Shown: positions 32,116 through 40,890 of the stretch, in pieces | Layout of the letters: the number at the start of each line of letters is the position of its first letter | Numbering within the stretch: the stretch's first letter is position 1 | DNA from: an uncultured Prevotella sp. | GTDB lineage: Bacteria; Bacteroidota; Bacteroidia; Bacteroidales; Bacteroidaceae | Length of the DNA: 53,756 nt | Reading direction: 5' to 3' | Assembly: GCA_900318625.1 (NCBI GenBank) | Contig: ONLG01000046.1 | Coordinates: forward strand, 1 to 53,756 | Made by a program: the position numbers and the translations under genes | Notes under the pieces: model-generated | Seen by the model: only the letters and a program-made list of their open reading frames with translations | Told to the model about the DNA's origin: nothing | Databases searched by the model: none

Positions 32116-34590
32116 TTAGCGCAATTCGGCTCCCAGCTGCTTCTTCAGATTGGCTATGAGCTTCTGCATTATGGCATCAATCTGCTTGTCGTTGAGAGTG
32201 TGCTGCGCGTCTTGCAGGATGAAGTTCACGGCATAGCTCTTCTTTCCGGCAGGCAGGTTGCGGCCTTCGTACACGTCGAACAGTTCCACGCTCTTGAGGA
32301 GTTTCTTCTCGCTCTGGCGTGCAATCTGCTCTATCTGCTTGAATTCGACGGTCTTGTCGATAAGCAAAGCCAGGTCGCGGCTCACGCTCGGGAACTTTGT
32401 TATTTCGCTGAACTCCACGCTGTTGTTCTTCGATGCCTTCATCATTGCATCCCATTGAAGGTCGGCAAAGTAAACGGGCTGCTCGATGTCAAACATCTTC
32501 AGCACCTTGCGGGCTACGATGCCAACCTCGGCAAGCACCTTTCCGCCACGGTTCATAATCTTCAGAGCGCGGTCGAAGATGTTGTTGTCGCTGCTCTCGG
32601 TTACGGTCATGTTCTTCTGTATGCCTATTCTTGCGAACACGTTGTCCACGTATGCCTTCAGCTCATAGAAGCTGCTGTCCTGGTCGGGATGGCTCCATGT
32701 TCCCTGAATGTGCTTTCCCGTGAGCCACATACCGAGGTGGTGCTCCTGTGTATAGGCGCGGATAGGCTCCTCGTCGTTCTTCTGCGCGGCCACATAGTGG
32801 TAGCAGTTGCCGAACTCGAACAGCCGCAGGTTGGCCTGCTTGCGGTTCACGTTGCGCGAGATGCTCTCCAGTCCGCCGAACAGCAGGCTCTGGCGCATCA
32901 CGCCGAGGTCGGCACTGAGCGGGTTCATCACCCTCACCGTAGTGTCGGGAGTGTAGTTGTTGAACTCGGTCTTCGAGCCGTCGTAGTAAGAAAGCTTTGT
33001 GAGCGAGTTGTTCATAATCTCGTTGAAGCCGCAGCCCACGAGCTGTTCGCCCACGAGGTTGGCAAGTTTGTGCTTGCGGTCGGCATCTTCCGGTATCACG
33101 AGCGACGACTTGAGCTGTGTCGGAATCTCCACATTATTATATCCATAGATGCGCAGGATGTCCTCGACAACGTCGCAGGGGCGCTCCACATCCACGCGAT
33201 ACGACGGTATCTCGAGCTGCAACCCCTCTTCGCTCTCGGCCAGAACCTGCATCTCCAACGAGGTTACGATGTTCTTGATAGTGAGCTTGTCGATGTGTTT
33301 GCCTATCAGCTTGTCAACGTAGTCGTACTTCAGGTCGACCTTGGCATTGGCTATCGGGTTGGGATAAACGTCGCAGATGTCCATCGACACCTTGCCGCCA
33401 GCCAGCTCGCAGCACATTATAGCCGCCTGCTTCAGAGCATAGATGGTGCCGTTGGGGTCGATGCCGCGCTCGAAACGGAACGAAGCATCGGTCGAAAGAC
33501 CATGCCGGCGTGCCGACTTGCGTATCCACGTGGGGTGGAAGTAGGCACTCTCGAGCACCACGTTCGTGGTGTTCTCGTAGGTGCCGGAGCCTTTGCCGCC
33601 GAACACTCCGGCAATACACATCGGCTCTTCGGCATTGCAGATGGCAAGGTCGTGGGCTCCGAGCGTATGCTCTTCGCCGTCGAGAGTGACGAACTTGCGG
33701 CCCTCGTTGTTGTCCTTCACGATGATCTGGTGGCCAGCCACCATGTCGGCATCGAAGCAGTGGAGCGGCTGTCCGTAGGCCATCATTATGTAGTTGGTGA
33801 TGTCGACGATGTTGTTTATCGGTCTGAGGCCTATTACGGTGAGCTTGTCCTTGAGCCATTGCGGCGACTCTTTCACCTCGCAGCCCGTCAGCGACACGCA
33901 GGCATAGCGGCGGCAAGCCTCTGGATTGTCGATGGTGACACTTATGGGAAGCTCGTTGCCGCTCACTTTGAAGTCGTCGCACGAGGGTCGGTGCAGGCTT
34001 GTCTCGTAGCCGTTGGCCTTCAGCCAGGCGTAGAGGTCGCGCGCCACTCCGTAGTGCGACAGTGCGTCGGCATGGTTGGCGGTGATGTCTATCTCGATAA
34101 CCCAGTCGCTCTCAAGGTGATAATACTCTGCTGCAGGCATACCCACGGGAGCATCTTCGGGCAGAACGATGATGCCGTCATGGCTCGTGCCGATGCCTAT
34201 CTCGTCCTCAGCACATATCATTCCGCACGATTCCACACCGCGCAACTTAGACTTCTTGATGTGGAACTCCTTGTCGCCGTCGTACAGAGTGCAGCCCAGA
34301 TCGGCCACGATGACCTTCTGTCCGGCTGCCACATTGGGCGCGCCGCAAACTATCTGGCTCGGTTCCTCGCGGCCAAGGTCCACCGTGGTCACGTGAAGAT
34401 GGTCGCTGTTGGGGTGCATTTCGCAGGTGAGCACTTTGCCTACGTAGAGTCCCTTGAGGCCGCCGCGTATGCTTTGCACCTCTTCAAGGGCATCTACCTC
34501 CAGGCCGACAGAGGTCAGCGCGTCGGCAACTTGCTGGGGAGTGAGGTTGAAATCAACGTATTCTTTCAACCATTTCAGTGAAATATTCAT
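32116..34590 (-). CDS. pheT: Phenylalanine-tRNA ligase beta subunit
   Basis: An 824-residue protein of normal length. Residues 1-40 resemble the B1 start (SLKWLKEYVDFN). The EMAP/tRNA-binding domain follows (VGKVLTCEMHPNSDHLHVTTVD), then B3/B4 (QPLHCFDADMV), B5, the catalytic-like core (MRQSLLFGGLESISRN), and the C-terminal ferredoxin-like anticodon-binding domain (PSVSRDLALLID, LFDVYEGRNLPAGKKSYAV). With PheS it charges tRNA-Phe. The pheS gene is not in this window. A TACCTTTG promoter element lies at 34638-34645. Confidence 0.97.
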   Translation of the reverse strand: MNISLKWLKEYVDFNLTPQQVADALTSVGLEVDALEEVQSIRGGLKGLYVGKVLTCEMHPNSDHLHVTTVDLGREEPSQIVCGAPNVAAGQKVIVADLGCTLYDGDKEFHIKKSKLRGVESCGMICAEDEIGIGTSHDGIIVLPEDAPVGMPAAEYYHLESDWVIEIDITANHADALSHYGVARDLYAWLKANGYETSLHRPSCDDFKVSGNELPISVTIDNPEACRRYACVSLTGCEVKESPQWLKDKLTVIGLRPINNIVDITNYIMMAYGQPLHCFDADMVAGHQIIVKDNNEGRKFVTLDGEEHTLGAHDLAICNAEEPMCIAGVFGGKGSGTYENTTNVVLESAYFHPTWIRKSARRHGLSTDASFRFERGIDPNGTIYALKQAAIMCCELAGGKVSMDICDVYPNPIANAKVDLKYDYVDKLIGKHIDKLTIKNIVTSLEMQVLAESEEGLQLEIPSYRVDVERPCDVVEDILRIYGYNNVEIPTQLKSSLVIPEDADRKHKLANLVGEQLVGCGFNEIMNNSLTKLSYYDGSKTEFNNYTPDTTVRVMNPLSADLGVMRQSLLFGGLESISRNVNRKQANLRLFEFGNCYHYVAAQKNDEEPIRAYTQEHHLGMWLTGKHIQGTWSHPDQDSSFYELKAYVDNVFARIGIQKNMTVTESSDNNIFDRALKIMNRGGKVLAEVGIVARKVLKMFDIEQPVYFADLQWDAMMKASKNNSVEFSEITKFPSVSRDLALLIDKTVEFKQIEQIARQSEKKLLKSVELFDVYEGRNLPAGKKSYAVNFILQDAQHTLNDKQIDAIMQKLIANLKKQLGAELR

Positions 34591-34637
34591 ATTGTGTATC
34601 TGTTTTTTGTTTTTTACCTTAACCTAAAAATAATGCG

Positions 34638-34645
34638 CAAAGGTA
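34638..34645 (-). promoter_or_regulatory. pheT operon -7 element
   Basis: Minus-strand TACCTTTG matches TAnnTTTG, 48 nt before pheT. The palindrome array at 34718-34782 lies just upstream. Confidence 0.6.
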
Positions 34646-34717
34646 GTAATTATAATTTAAATACTGAAAAATTACACCTTAAAGATAACCCTTTGTGGCG
34701 TAATAACTATCCAGGTG

Positions 34718-34935
34718 CAAAGTAATATGGCCCATATTGGTCAGTAATATGGCCCATATTGGTCGGTAATATGGCCCATATTGGTAGCCCCCCACAATCC
34801 CCCCAAAGGGGGGAGGGGCTTATATGGCTAATATGTCTTATAGGACTTATAGGTCTTATAAGCCTTATGGGAGAGCCTTTTGGCTCCCCTCCCTTGGGGA
34901 GGGGCTGGGGGTGGGTCGGTAATATGACTCATATT
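34718..34935. repeat. Composite repeat element with palindromes
   Basis: It begins with CAAAGTAATATG and three copies of the palindrome AATATGGCCCATATT at 34724, 34746 and 34768 (22-bp period). Next come a GC-rich hairpin (CCCCCC/GGGGGG near 34790-34820), four 9-bp repeats of the type CTTATAGGA (34837-34872), a second GC-rich hairpin (about 34874-34912), and one palindrome in the other variant, AATATGACTCATATT (34921-34935). The same organisation, shorter, is at 25608-25742. It fills the pheT-amidase intergenic region; no gene is likely inside. Confidence 0.8.
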
Positions 34936-34945
34936 GGTTTGCGAT

Positions 34946-34976
34946 TTTGATTATTGGAGGATAATGATTAGCTTTG
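34946..34976 (+). promoter_or_regulatory. Promoter of the amidase gene
   Basis: TTTG (34946-34949), 19 nt, TAGCTTTG (34969-34976). A copy of the 15-bp palindrome ends 10 nt upstream of the -33 box. Confidence 0.72.
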
Positions 34977-35005
34977 CAGTCAAAAAGAAAACAAAGCAAG
35001 GAGTT

Positions 35006-35614
35006 ATGAGAAAACTATTCACAGCCGCCCTCTTGATAGTTGCTGCGGTTGCTGTGGCCCAGGACGGTCAGCAGATAGCAGTGTCGGACAGCGTTGCCCG
35101 GCCCGTGTTCAGAGAGATAAGCAGGCCTACGCCCAATTTCGATGCCGACAAGGTGAACGAGGTTAGGGGCGTGGTTCTCCATCATACGGCTGAGCCAACC
35201 GCCGAACGCTCGGTTGAGATACTCACGTCGCCAGCCCGAAAGGTGAGCTCCCACGTGGTTATCGACACCGATGGAACACGCTATGTGCTGGCCCAGCCAA
35301 CCACCGTGGCTTATCATGCGGGCTATTCGACACTTGGTGGAAGGGATGCTTGCAACGAGTTTACTATCGGCATTGAGTTTCAAGGCAATACGTTGGTCGA
35401 GCCTCTGACCGATTTACAGATCGAAAGTGCCATAGAATACCTGCTGCCAATCATCAGAAAGTACAACATTCCCGAAGAAAACATAGTCACCCACGAGGCT
35501 GTGCGCAACAACTATAAGCGCAAATACCCTTACAAAAAAATCTCCGGCAAGGTCGATATAACCCCTGCCGAGTATCAGCGGTTTATGGAACGTCTCAGAA
35601 AAATTGCCTTCTGA
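35006..35614 (+). CDS. N-acetylmuramoyl-L-alanine amidase (Amidase_2/PGRP type)
   Basis: A 202-residue exported enzyme; the signal peptide ends VAVAQ. VVLHHTAEPT supplies the first zinc-ligand His pair, DGTRYVLAQP and YHAG follow the T7-lysozyme plan, IGIEFQGN is conserved, and IVTHEAVR holds another catalytic-site His. It cleaves the amide between muramic acid and the stem peptide. I chose the ATG at 35006: it follows AAGGAG and starts a proper signal peptide, while the open frame upstream is not signal-like. Confidence 0.9.
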   Translation: MRKLFTAALLIVAAVAVAQDGQQIAVSDSVARPVFREISRPTPNFDADKVNEVRGVVLHHTAEPTAERSVEILTSPARKVSSHVVIDTDGTRYVLAQPTTVAYHAGYSTLGGRDACNEFTIGIEFQGNTLVEPLTDLQIESAIEYLLPIIRKYNIPEENIVTHEAVRNNYKRKYPYKKISGKVDITPAEYQRFMERLRKIAF

Positions 35615-35680
35615 GAGTTAAAAAATATTAAAAGTGGGTTTCTTTAGCTGCATTTCGGTCCTTAAATAGAGAATATAGCT

Positions 35681-35688
35681 TACCTTTG
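35681..35688 (+). promoter_or_regulatory. -7 element of the small secreted protein gene
   Basis: TACCTTTG matches TAnnTTTG and gives a leader of about 85 nt before the 101-residue gene. Confidence 0.5.
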
Positions 35689-35777
35689 CATATAGGAAAG
35701 GAACAAGCGGTTTCATCGAGGCAAAGCCACCTTGCGACCGCGTTCAGACAGAAAAAAGTACTTAACTGATTACGGAT

Positions 35778-36083
35778 ATGAAGAAAATACTCGTCATAGC
35801 TTTTGCTTCGCTGCTCGCGTTTGGTGTTCCGACTGTGAGCTTTGCCAACGTTGCGATAGAGATTATCGAGCAGGAGTTTCAGAATGTCACTATTTCCGTC
35901 AACCAGTCGGTAGTGCGCGTTTCGGGTGCCAACGGTCAGGTGATGCACGTCTACAATGTAGCCGGAGTGAGACTGATGACCATTCGCATCGACGGAAACG
36001 ACAAGAGCTTTGAGCTCAACTTGCCCAAGGGCTGCTATATCGTAAAGGTAGGCAAGACCGTGAGGAAGATTTCAATCAAGTAG
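35778..36083 (+). CDS. Small secreted protein, sorting-domain-like
   Basis: A 101-residue protein with a clear signal peptide (FGVPTVSFAN). The mature 76 residues (VVRVSGANGQVMHVYNVAG, LPKGCYIVKVGKTVRKISIK) read like the C-terminal sorting or carbohydrate-like beta domain that ends the larger secreted proteins of this window, but here it stands alone without a passenger. It may be a secreted small protein, a decoy, or a degraded larger gene. Own promoter at 35681; the L,D-transpeptidase follows 38 nt later. Confidence 0.75.
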   Translation: MKKILVIAFASLLAFGVPTVSFANVAIEIIEQEFQNVTISVNQSVVRVSGANGQVMHVYNVAGVRLMTIRIDGNDKSFELNLPKGCYIVKVGKTVRKISIK

Positions 36084-36121
36084 ATACCACTAAAATTATT
36101 AACCATTATCCCTTTTAAATT

Positions 36122-37819
36122 TTGATTTCCATAATTAACAAATTGTGGCGACGGCTTGCATTAGTCATTGCTTGTGCTTCTGTAGCCGCGTGCGAGAATG
36201 TTGTGCCGATGGCGGATGAAGCTCTGGCACTCAGCGACTTGGACTCGCTGCGTGTGGCTGGATATGAAGTTAGTCCTCAGAGCGTGAAGGAGCATTTTGC
36301 CAAACTGGCGACCCGGAACCTCAGCGGCACCGATACCGACGTGTTTCTTCGCAAATACTATTGTGGCAGCGAGCCTCGCACCGCATGGATAACCCCTATG
36401 GGCATCACCGCCGATGCCGACACGCTGCTCTCGTTGCTCAGTGACGTAGCCAGTCACGGCGTGACAGCCAAGTTGTTCCCAACCTCGCAGATAGCTTCCG
36501 ACCTGGAGGCGTTTCGCAGTCTTGACTTCAAGAACGCCGACATCAATGAGCTCGTGGCGCGTCTCGAGTTCAATCTCTCCAAGGCTTACCTGCTCTATAC
36601 CGCCGGTCTGCGTTTCGGATTTGCCAGTCCGTATCGCAGCATCAACACGTTAGACAAGTCAGCCGACGAGGTAAAGCGCATACTCGGGGCTTCTAACTTC
36701 GGACTGGAACTGGAATATCCCGACAGTATGTTCTTTGCCGGTGCGCTTGAGAAGGTTCGTTCGCGCGAAGGCTTCAGGGAGTTTGTCGACAGCTGTATGC
36801 CGCAGAGCACCTTCTATGCTGAACTTCAGCAGAAATATGCCAACCACACAGCCTCCGACACAACGGCAAGAGCCAAGTATGCCGCCAACATGGAGCGTCA
36901 GCGCTGGCACATAAAGGATGCTCCAGAGAACCATCAGAAGTATGTGCTGGTGAATATTCCGTCCTACGAGCTCTGGGGAGTGTGCCCCGACAGCATACTC
37001 AACATGAAAATAGTATGTGGCGCGACCAAGACACCCTCGCCAATACTCAACTCGCGCATCAAGCGCATCGACCTAAACCCTCAGTGGTACGTGCCAATGA
37101 GCATCATCAGGAAAGGTCTTGCCCATGCCGGACCCGGCTATTTTGCCCGCAACAATATGTATTTCGTAACCAGCGGGGGCCAGGTGAAGAAGTATGCCAC
37201 CCCAGCCGAGCGCATGAGCGGCAAGGTGGCAATCGTGCAGAGGGGCGGAAGCTCTAACTCGCTGGGCCGTATAATCTTCCGTTTCGACAACCGTTTCTCG
37301 GTATATCTGCACCACACCAATGCGCCGTGGGCTTTCCAGGCTGGCAAACGCGCCATCTCGCATGGCTGCATCAGGCTTCAGAGGCCCCTCGACCTTGCAC
37401 GCTTCGTGCTGTCGGACAGCAATCAGGACAAGTATGACAAGATAGAATACTCCTTCCAGTGCGACCTGAGCAGCAAGGACAGCACGATGTTTATTAAGAA
37501 GGTGGACCTTGAGCCGCAGATTCCAGTCTACCTGCTCTACAACACCTTGTTCCGTGCGCCGGGCAGCAATGTGGTAAGCGAGTATGCCGATGTCTACGGA
37601 CTCGACCGCAAACTCTATTACAAGCTAATGAGGATAGTGGACCCCATCGACTCTGCCCGCAATGCCAACAAGGAAAAGTCGCGGCAGAGCGGTAGTACAG
37701 CCTCGTCAGAACGCAAAAAGCCTTCTGCCGACAGCAACAGGGTGTCGTCGCCGTCCTCAGAGCATCCATCTAACAATGCAACAGTTAAGCGAGAAGACGA
37801 TAATAAGCCGACTGTCTGA
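36122..37819 (+). CDS. L,D-transpeptidase (YkuD) lipoprotein
   Basis: A 565-residue protein with a lipobox SVAAC (Cys24). An N-terminal scaffold region (VASHGVTAKLFPTSQ) precedes the YkuD catalytic domain: YLHHTNAPWAFQ and the active-site AISHGCIRLQRP (catalytic Cys about residue 414). The C-terminal 50 residues are Ser/Lys/Pro-rich and disordered. The enzyme would form 3-3 cross-links in peptidoglycan or attach proteins to it. The start is a TTG (36122, or 36143 giving a compact signal). Its last 44 nt overlap the sigma factor gene in another frame. Confidence 0.9.
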   Translation: MISIINKLWRRLALVIACASVAACENVVPMADEALALSDLDSLRVAGYEVSPQSVKEHFAKLATRNLSGTDTDVFLRKYYCGSEPRTAWITPMGITADADTLLSLLSDVASHGVTAKLFPTSQIASDLEAFRSLDFKNADINELVARLEFNLSKAYLLYTAGLRFGFASPYRSINTLDKSADEVKRILGASNFGLELEYPDSMFFAGALEKVRSREGFREFVDSCMPQSTFYAELQQKYANHTASDTTARAKYAANMERQRWHIKDAPENHQKYVLVNIPSYELWGVCPDSILNMKIVCGATKTPSPILNSRIKRIDLNPQWYVPMSIIRKGLAHAGPGYFARNNMYFVTSGGQVKKYATPAERMSGKVAIVQRGGSSNSLGRIIFRFDNRFSVYLHHTNAPWAFQAGKRAISHGCIRLQRPLDLARFVLSDSNQDKYDKIEYSFQCDLSSKDSTMFIKKVDLEPQIPVYLLYNTLFRAPGSNVVSEYADVYGLDRKLYYKLMRIVDPIDSARNANKEKSRQSGSTASSERKKPSADSNRVSSPSSEHPSNNATVKREDDNKPTV

Positions 37820-38324
37820 CCCCGCCACGCGGCATCAGACTTTCTCCTACGTGGTAGACCAATACAGCCAGCAACTATATTGGAAGATACGTGGCATCGT
37901 GGTGTTCCACGATGATGCCGACGATGTGCTGCAAAACACCTTTCTCAAAGCATGGAAGAGCCTGGACGACTTTCAGGGAAAGTCCAAGCTCTATACCTGG
38001 CTCTACCGTATTGCTGTGAACGAAGCCCTCGACTTCCTGCGCCGAAAGAAGAACCAGCAGGCTCTGAGCACTGACATGGAGCCTCATCTGGCTAACCGCA
38101 TGATGGCAGATGAATACTTCGACGGCGACCGCAGCGAGGCTCTGCTGCAAGAAGCAGTGGCTACACTGCCGGCAGTGCAGCGCACCGTGTTTACCATGAA
38201 GTATTTTGAGGAGATGAAATATTCCGCTATGAGCGAAATACTGAACACTTCGGAGGGGGCGCTGAAAGCCTCCTATCATATCGCAGTTCAGAAAGTTACT
38301 GAGTACGTGAAGAGTCACAGCTGA
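37776..38324 (+). CDS. ECF-type RNA polymerase sigma factor
   Basis: A 182-residue sigma-70 family protein with region 2 (DDADDVLQNTFLKAWKSL, FQGKSKLYTWLYRIAVNEALDF) and region 4 (LPAVQRTVFTMKYFEEMKY, TSEGALKASYHIAVQK). I start it at the ATG at 37776; the frame is open further upstream, but only inside the transpeptidase gene. It should direct transcription of an envelope-stress set. The adjacent broken gene and the Spy-like periplasmic protein are the usual partners of such a sigma in this phylum. Confidence 0.92.
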   Translation: MQQLSEKTIISRLSDPATRHQTFSYVVDQYSQQLYWKIRGIVVFHDDADDVLQNTFLKAWKSLDDFQGKSKLYTWLYRIAVNEALDFLRRKKNQQALSTDMEPHLANRMMADEYFDGDRSEALLQEAVATLPAVQRTVFTMKYFEEMKYSAMSEILNTSEGALKASYHIAVQKVTEYVKSHS

Positions 38325-38477
38325 GCAGAACGGCCCATTCGGATGGCCGAGACAGCGCAGGCATAAATCTTTTTTTAGTAGATTATTAAACTTAAACCAA
38401 TATGTCGCGTCAAAACAATAAATCAAGGACAACGGACTTGAGCATTTGTTAGACTACATAAAAATATTGACACCAGA

Positions 38478-38773
38478 ATGAATTTAGAAGAACAACTCAT
38501 CAATCAATACGGACGTGAGCGCCACTTCAGTGTTCCCGACGGCTATTTTGCAGAGTTCAACCAGTCCGTTACAAGCTCTCGGTAGCAGCAATGATAGCCG
38601 TGATGCTCGGAGTGGGAGTATATTCCCATTTCGCTACAGCCAGCGGCAATGCCGGCAGTGCCGTGGCCAGCTCGCGCTCGCAGGTATCTGCCAGTGCCTC
38701 TGCTTTGGACCAGGCAGCCGACTATATAATGATTGACGAGTCGGATATGTATGCTTATCTCGCAGATAATTGA
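38478..38773 (+). pseudogene. Broken sigma-linked small membrane protein gene
   Basis: The first frame begins at ATG 38478 (MNLEEQLINQYGRERHFSVP, then DGYFAEFNQ) and hits a TAG at 38583-38585. In another frame, from about 38564, the text continues as YKLSVAAMIAVMLGVGVYSH, a single membrane helix, and then a Ser/Ala tail ending DMYAYLADN. In relatives, as I recall, these two ends belong to one small membrane protein encoded after the ECF sigma gene. An internal deletion that also shifted the frame explains both pieces. If real, the sigma factor has lost this regulator or partner. Confidence 0.65.
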
Positions 38774-38879
38774 TAATGCTTAATGAATAATGTATAATTT
38801 GATGGGGAATGGCCAAAGCTGGTAAGTATTCTCTTGACCGTTGCACCTTTGCCCCATGCCCCAAAGAGTACCAATCGCT

Positions 38880-39299
38880 ATGAAGAAAACCACGATATTG
38901 CTGTTGCTGCTTGTCGCCGCCATGCAGGTGTCGGCGCAAAGGAAATTCGACCCGGCAAGGTTCAGGGCCGACCTGCATCGGTATATAACCGTCGAGGCAG
39001 CTCTTACGCAGGCTGAGGCTGAAAAGTTTTTCCCTCTCTACGATGAGATGAAGGATAAACAGCGCGAGTTGCATAGGGCAAGCCACGCCTTTTTCAGACA
39101 AAACGCTAACTCGGATGCAGCTTGCAGGTCGCTGATAGTGCAGCGCGACAAAGCCGAATTGCAGATGAAGGTGATCGAAAAGAAGTATCACGAGAAGTTT
39201 CTGCAAGTGCTGCCGCCTATGAAAGTTTATAAGATTCTCTACGCTGAGGCCAAGTTCCATAGGCAAGCGTTCAAGAAAGCAGCCCAAAAAGACGACTAA
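38880..39299 (+). CDS. Spy/CpxP-like periplasmic protein
   Basis: A 139-residue exported protein with signal MKKTTILLLLLVAAMQVSAQ. The mature part is helical and charged, with LTQAEAEKFFPLYDEMKDKQRELHR, reminiscent of the LTxEQ-type helices of Spy/CpxP chaperone-like proteins. Its position after an ECF sigma factor and the broken partner suggests that it senses or buffers misfolded envelope proteins. I start at the ATG at 38880 because it opens the signal peptide; the open frame extends 13 codons upstream without signal character. Confidence 0.78.
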   Translation: MKKTTILLLLLVAAMQVSAQRKFDPARFRADLHRYITVEAALTQAEAEKFFPLYDEMKDKQRELHRASHAFFRQNANSDAACRSLIVQRDKAELQMKVIEKKYHEKFLQVLPPMKVYKILYAEAKFHRQAFKKAAQKDD

Positions 39300-39314
39300 T
39301 AGCAAGTCAGAAAT

Positions 39315-40844
39315 ATGAATAACATTATCAAATCCCTTAAGAATGAGGCAGCACGAGTGTTGCTCCTCATTTTTTTTATGCCTTTGGCAACCAATCTGTT
39401 AGCCGCTGGCGTTCATCCGAAGCGTGAGTTCAGAGGTGCTTGGATACAGTGCGTTAACGGACAGTTCCAGAACCTTTCGACCGACGAGATGCAGCGCACG
39501 CTGAGCTATCAGCTTGATGAGTTGCAGAAAGACGGTGTCAATGCGATAATATTTCAGGTGAGGGCAGAGTGCGATGCGCTATATGCAAGTCCCTATGAAC
39601 CCTGGAGCAAGTTCCTGACTGGTGCCCAAGGCAAAGCCCCTTATCCGTATTGGGATCCGTTGCAGTGGATGATTGACCAATGTCACAGGCGCGGAATGGA
39701 ACTTCATGCTTGGATAAACCCATATCGGGCAAAGACAAAGACCACATCGGCTTTGGCTCCGAACCATATCGCCCGCACCAATCCCGGAAGTGTGTTCGAG
39801 TACGACGGACTGTATATCCTTAACCCCGGACTTCCCCAAAACCGTGATTATATCTGCCAGATAGTGGCCGACATTGTGAGGAGATACGACGTTGACGGGC
39901 TTCACATGGACGATTACTTCTATCCATATCCCGTGCCGGGAAAGGCAATTCCTGACAACAAGGAGTTTGCCGTCTACAATAACGGCTTCACAGACAGGGG
40001 CGACTGGCGTCGCTACAACGTGGACCTGTTTATCAAGCAAGTGTCTGACACGATACACAAAGTCAAACCTTGGGTCAAGTTCGGCGTGTCGCCGTTCGGC
40101 ATTTATCGTAACAAGCGCAACGCTCCAGGTATCGGCAGCAACACGCGAGGACTCCAGAACTATGACGATTTGTATGCCGATGTCCTGAAATGGGTCAACA
40201 ACGGTTGGGTGGACTACTGCGTGCCGCAGCTCTATTGGGAGATTGGCCACAAGGTAGCAGACTACAAAGAGCTGATACATTGGTGGAACAACCATGCCGG
40301 CAACCGCCCTCTCTATATAGGCGAAGATGTAGAGCGCACCGTGAAATATGCCGATCCCGACAATCCCAGCATCAATCAGCAGCCGGCAAAGCGTAACTTG
40401 CACCTGCAACTTCCTAACGTAAAGGGCACAGTTTTGTGGTATGCCAAGACTACGGTGGACAATGTTGGCAACTACGGAACAATGTTGCGCAACAATTATT
40501 GGCGCACACCGGCATTGCATCCGCTGATGCCTTTCCTCGACGACAAGGCTCCACGCAAACCCCGCAAGCTGAAACCCGTGTGGACAAGCGATGGCTACGT
40601 GCTCTTCTGGACTGCGCCCAAAGCCCGCAAATGGCAGGACGAGGCAGTGCAGTATGTGGTCTATCGCTTTGCTGATGGGCAGCAGCAAGACTACAACGAT
40701 GCCGCTAACATCATTGCCATAACCCGAAACACATTCATCCGCTTGCCATATCAGGATGGTAAACAGAAATACCATTATGCAGTGACGGCTCTTGACCGTC
40801 TGAGCAATGAGAGCAAGCCGGCAAAGAAGAAAGTCAAACTGTAG
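39315..40844 (+). CDS. Family 10-like glycosyl hydrolase (GHL10/DUF187)
   Basis: A 509-residue exported protein; the signal ends LLAAG. GAWIQCVNGQ opens the (beta/alpha)8 domain. HAWINPYRA, DGLHMDDYFYPYP (likely acidic catalytic residue) and VDYCVPQLYWEIGH are conserved GHL10 segments. A C-terminal beta domain begins near residue 420 (APRKPRKLKPVW). Such proteins act on polysaccharide or peptidoglycan glycans; the exact bond cannot be told. It starts 15 nt after the Spy-like gene, and queH follows 46 nt downstream. Confidence 0.88.
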   Translation: MNNIIKSLKNEAARVLLLIFFMPLATNLLAAGVHPKREFRGAWIQCVNGQFQNLSTDEMQRTLSYQLDELQKDGVNAIIFQVRAECDALYASPYEPWSKFLTGAQGKAPYPYWDPLQWMIDQCHRRGMELHAWINPYRAKTKTTSALAPNHIARTNPGSVFEYDGLYILNPGLPQNRDYICQIVADIVRRYDVDGLHMDDYFYPYPVPGKAIPDNKEFAVYNNGFTDRGDWRRYNVDLFIKQVSDTIHKVKPWVKFGVSPFGIYRNKRNAPGIGSNTRGLQNYDDLYADVLKWVNNGWVDYCVPQLYWEIGHKVADYKELIHWWNNHAGNRPLYIGEDVERTVKYADPDNPSINQQPAKRNLHLQLPNVKGTVLWYAKTTVDNVGNYGTMLRNNYWRTPALHPLMPFLDDKAPRKPRKLKPVWTSDGYVLFWTAPKARKWQDEAVQYVVYRFADGQQQDYNDAANIIAITRNTFIRLPYQDGKQKYHYAVTALDRLSNESKPAKKKVKL

Positions 40845-40890
40845 TTCACTTTCCGTTTGTCGATTATACCATAGCTAAGCGCAGAAGGCC

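Noticed and set aside
32098-34581. 827-residue antisense frame over pheT
   Set aside because: Low-complexity shadow; pheT is certain on the other strand.
34759-34950. 63-residue frame with Leu-Ile-Gly repeats
   Set aside because: Translation of the composite repeat; a known type of artefact.
38591-38773. Independent 60-residue gene
   Set aside because: It continues the broken sigma-partner protein; the ATG is inside the membrane helix.
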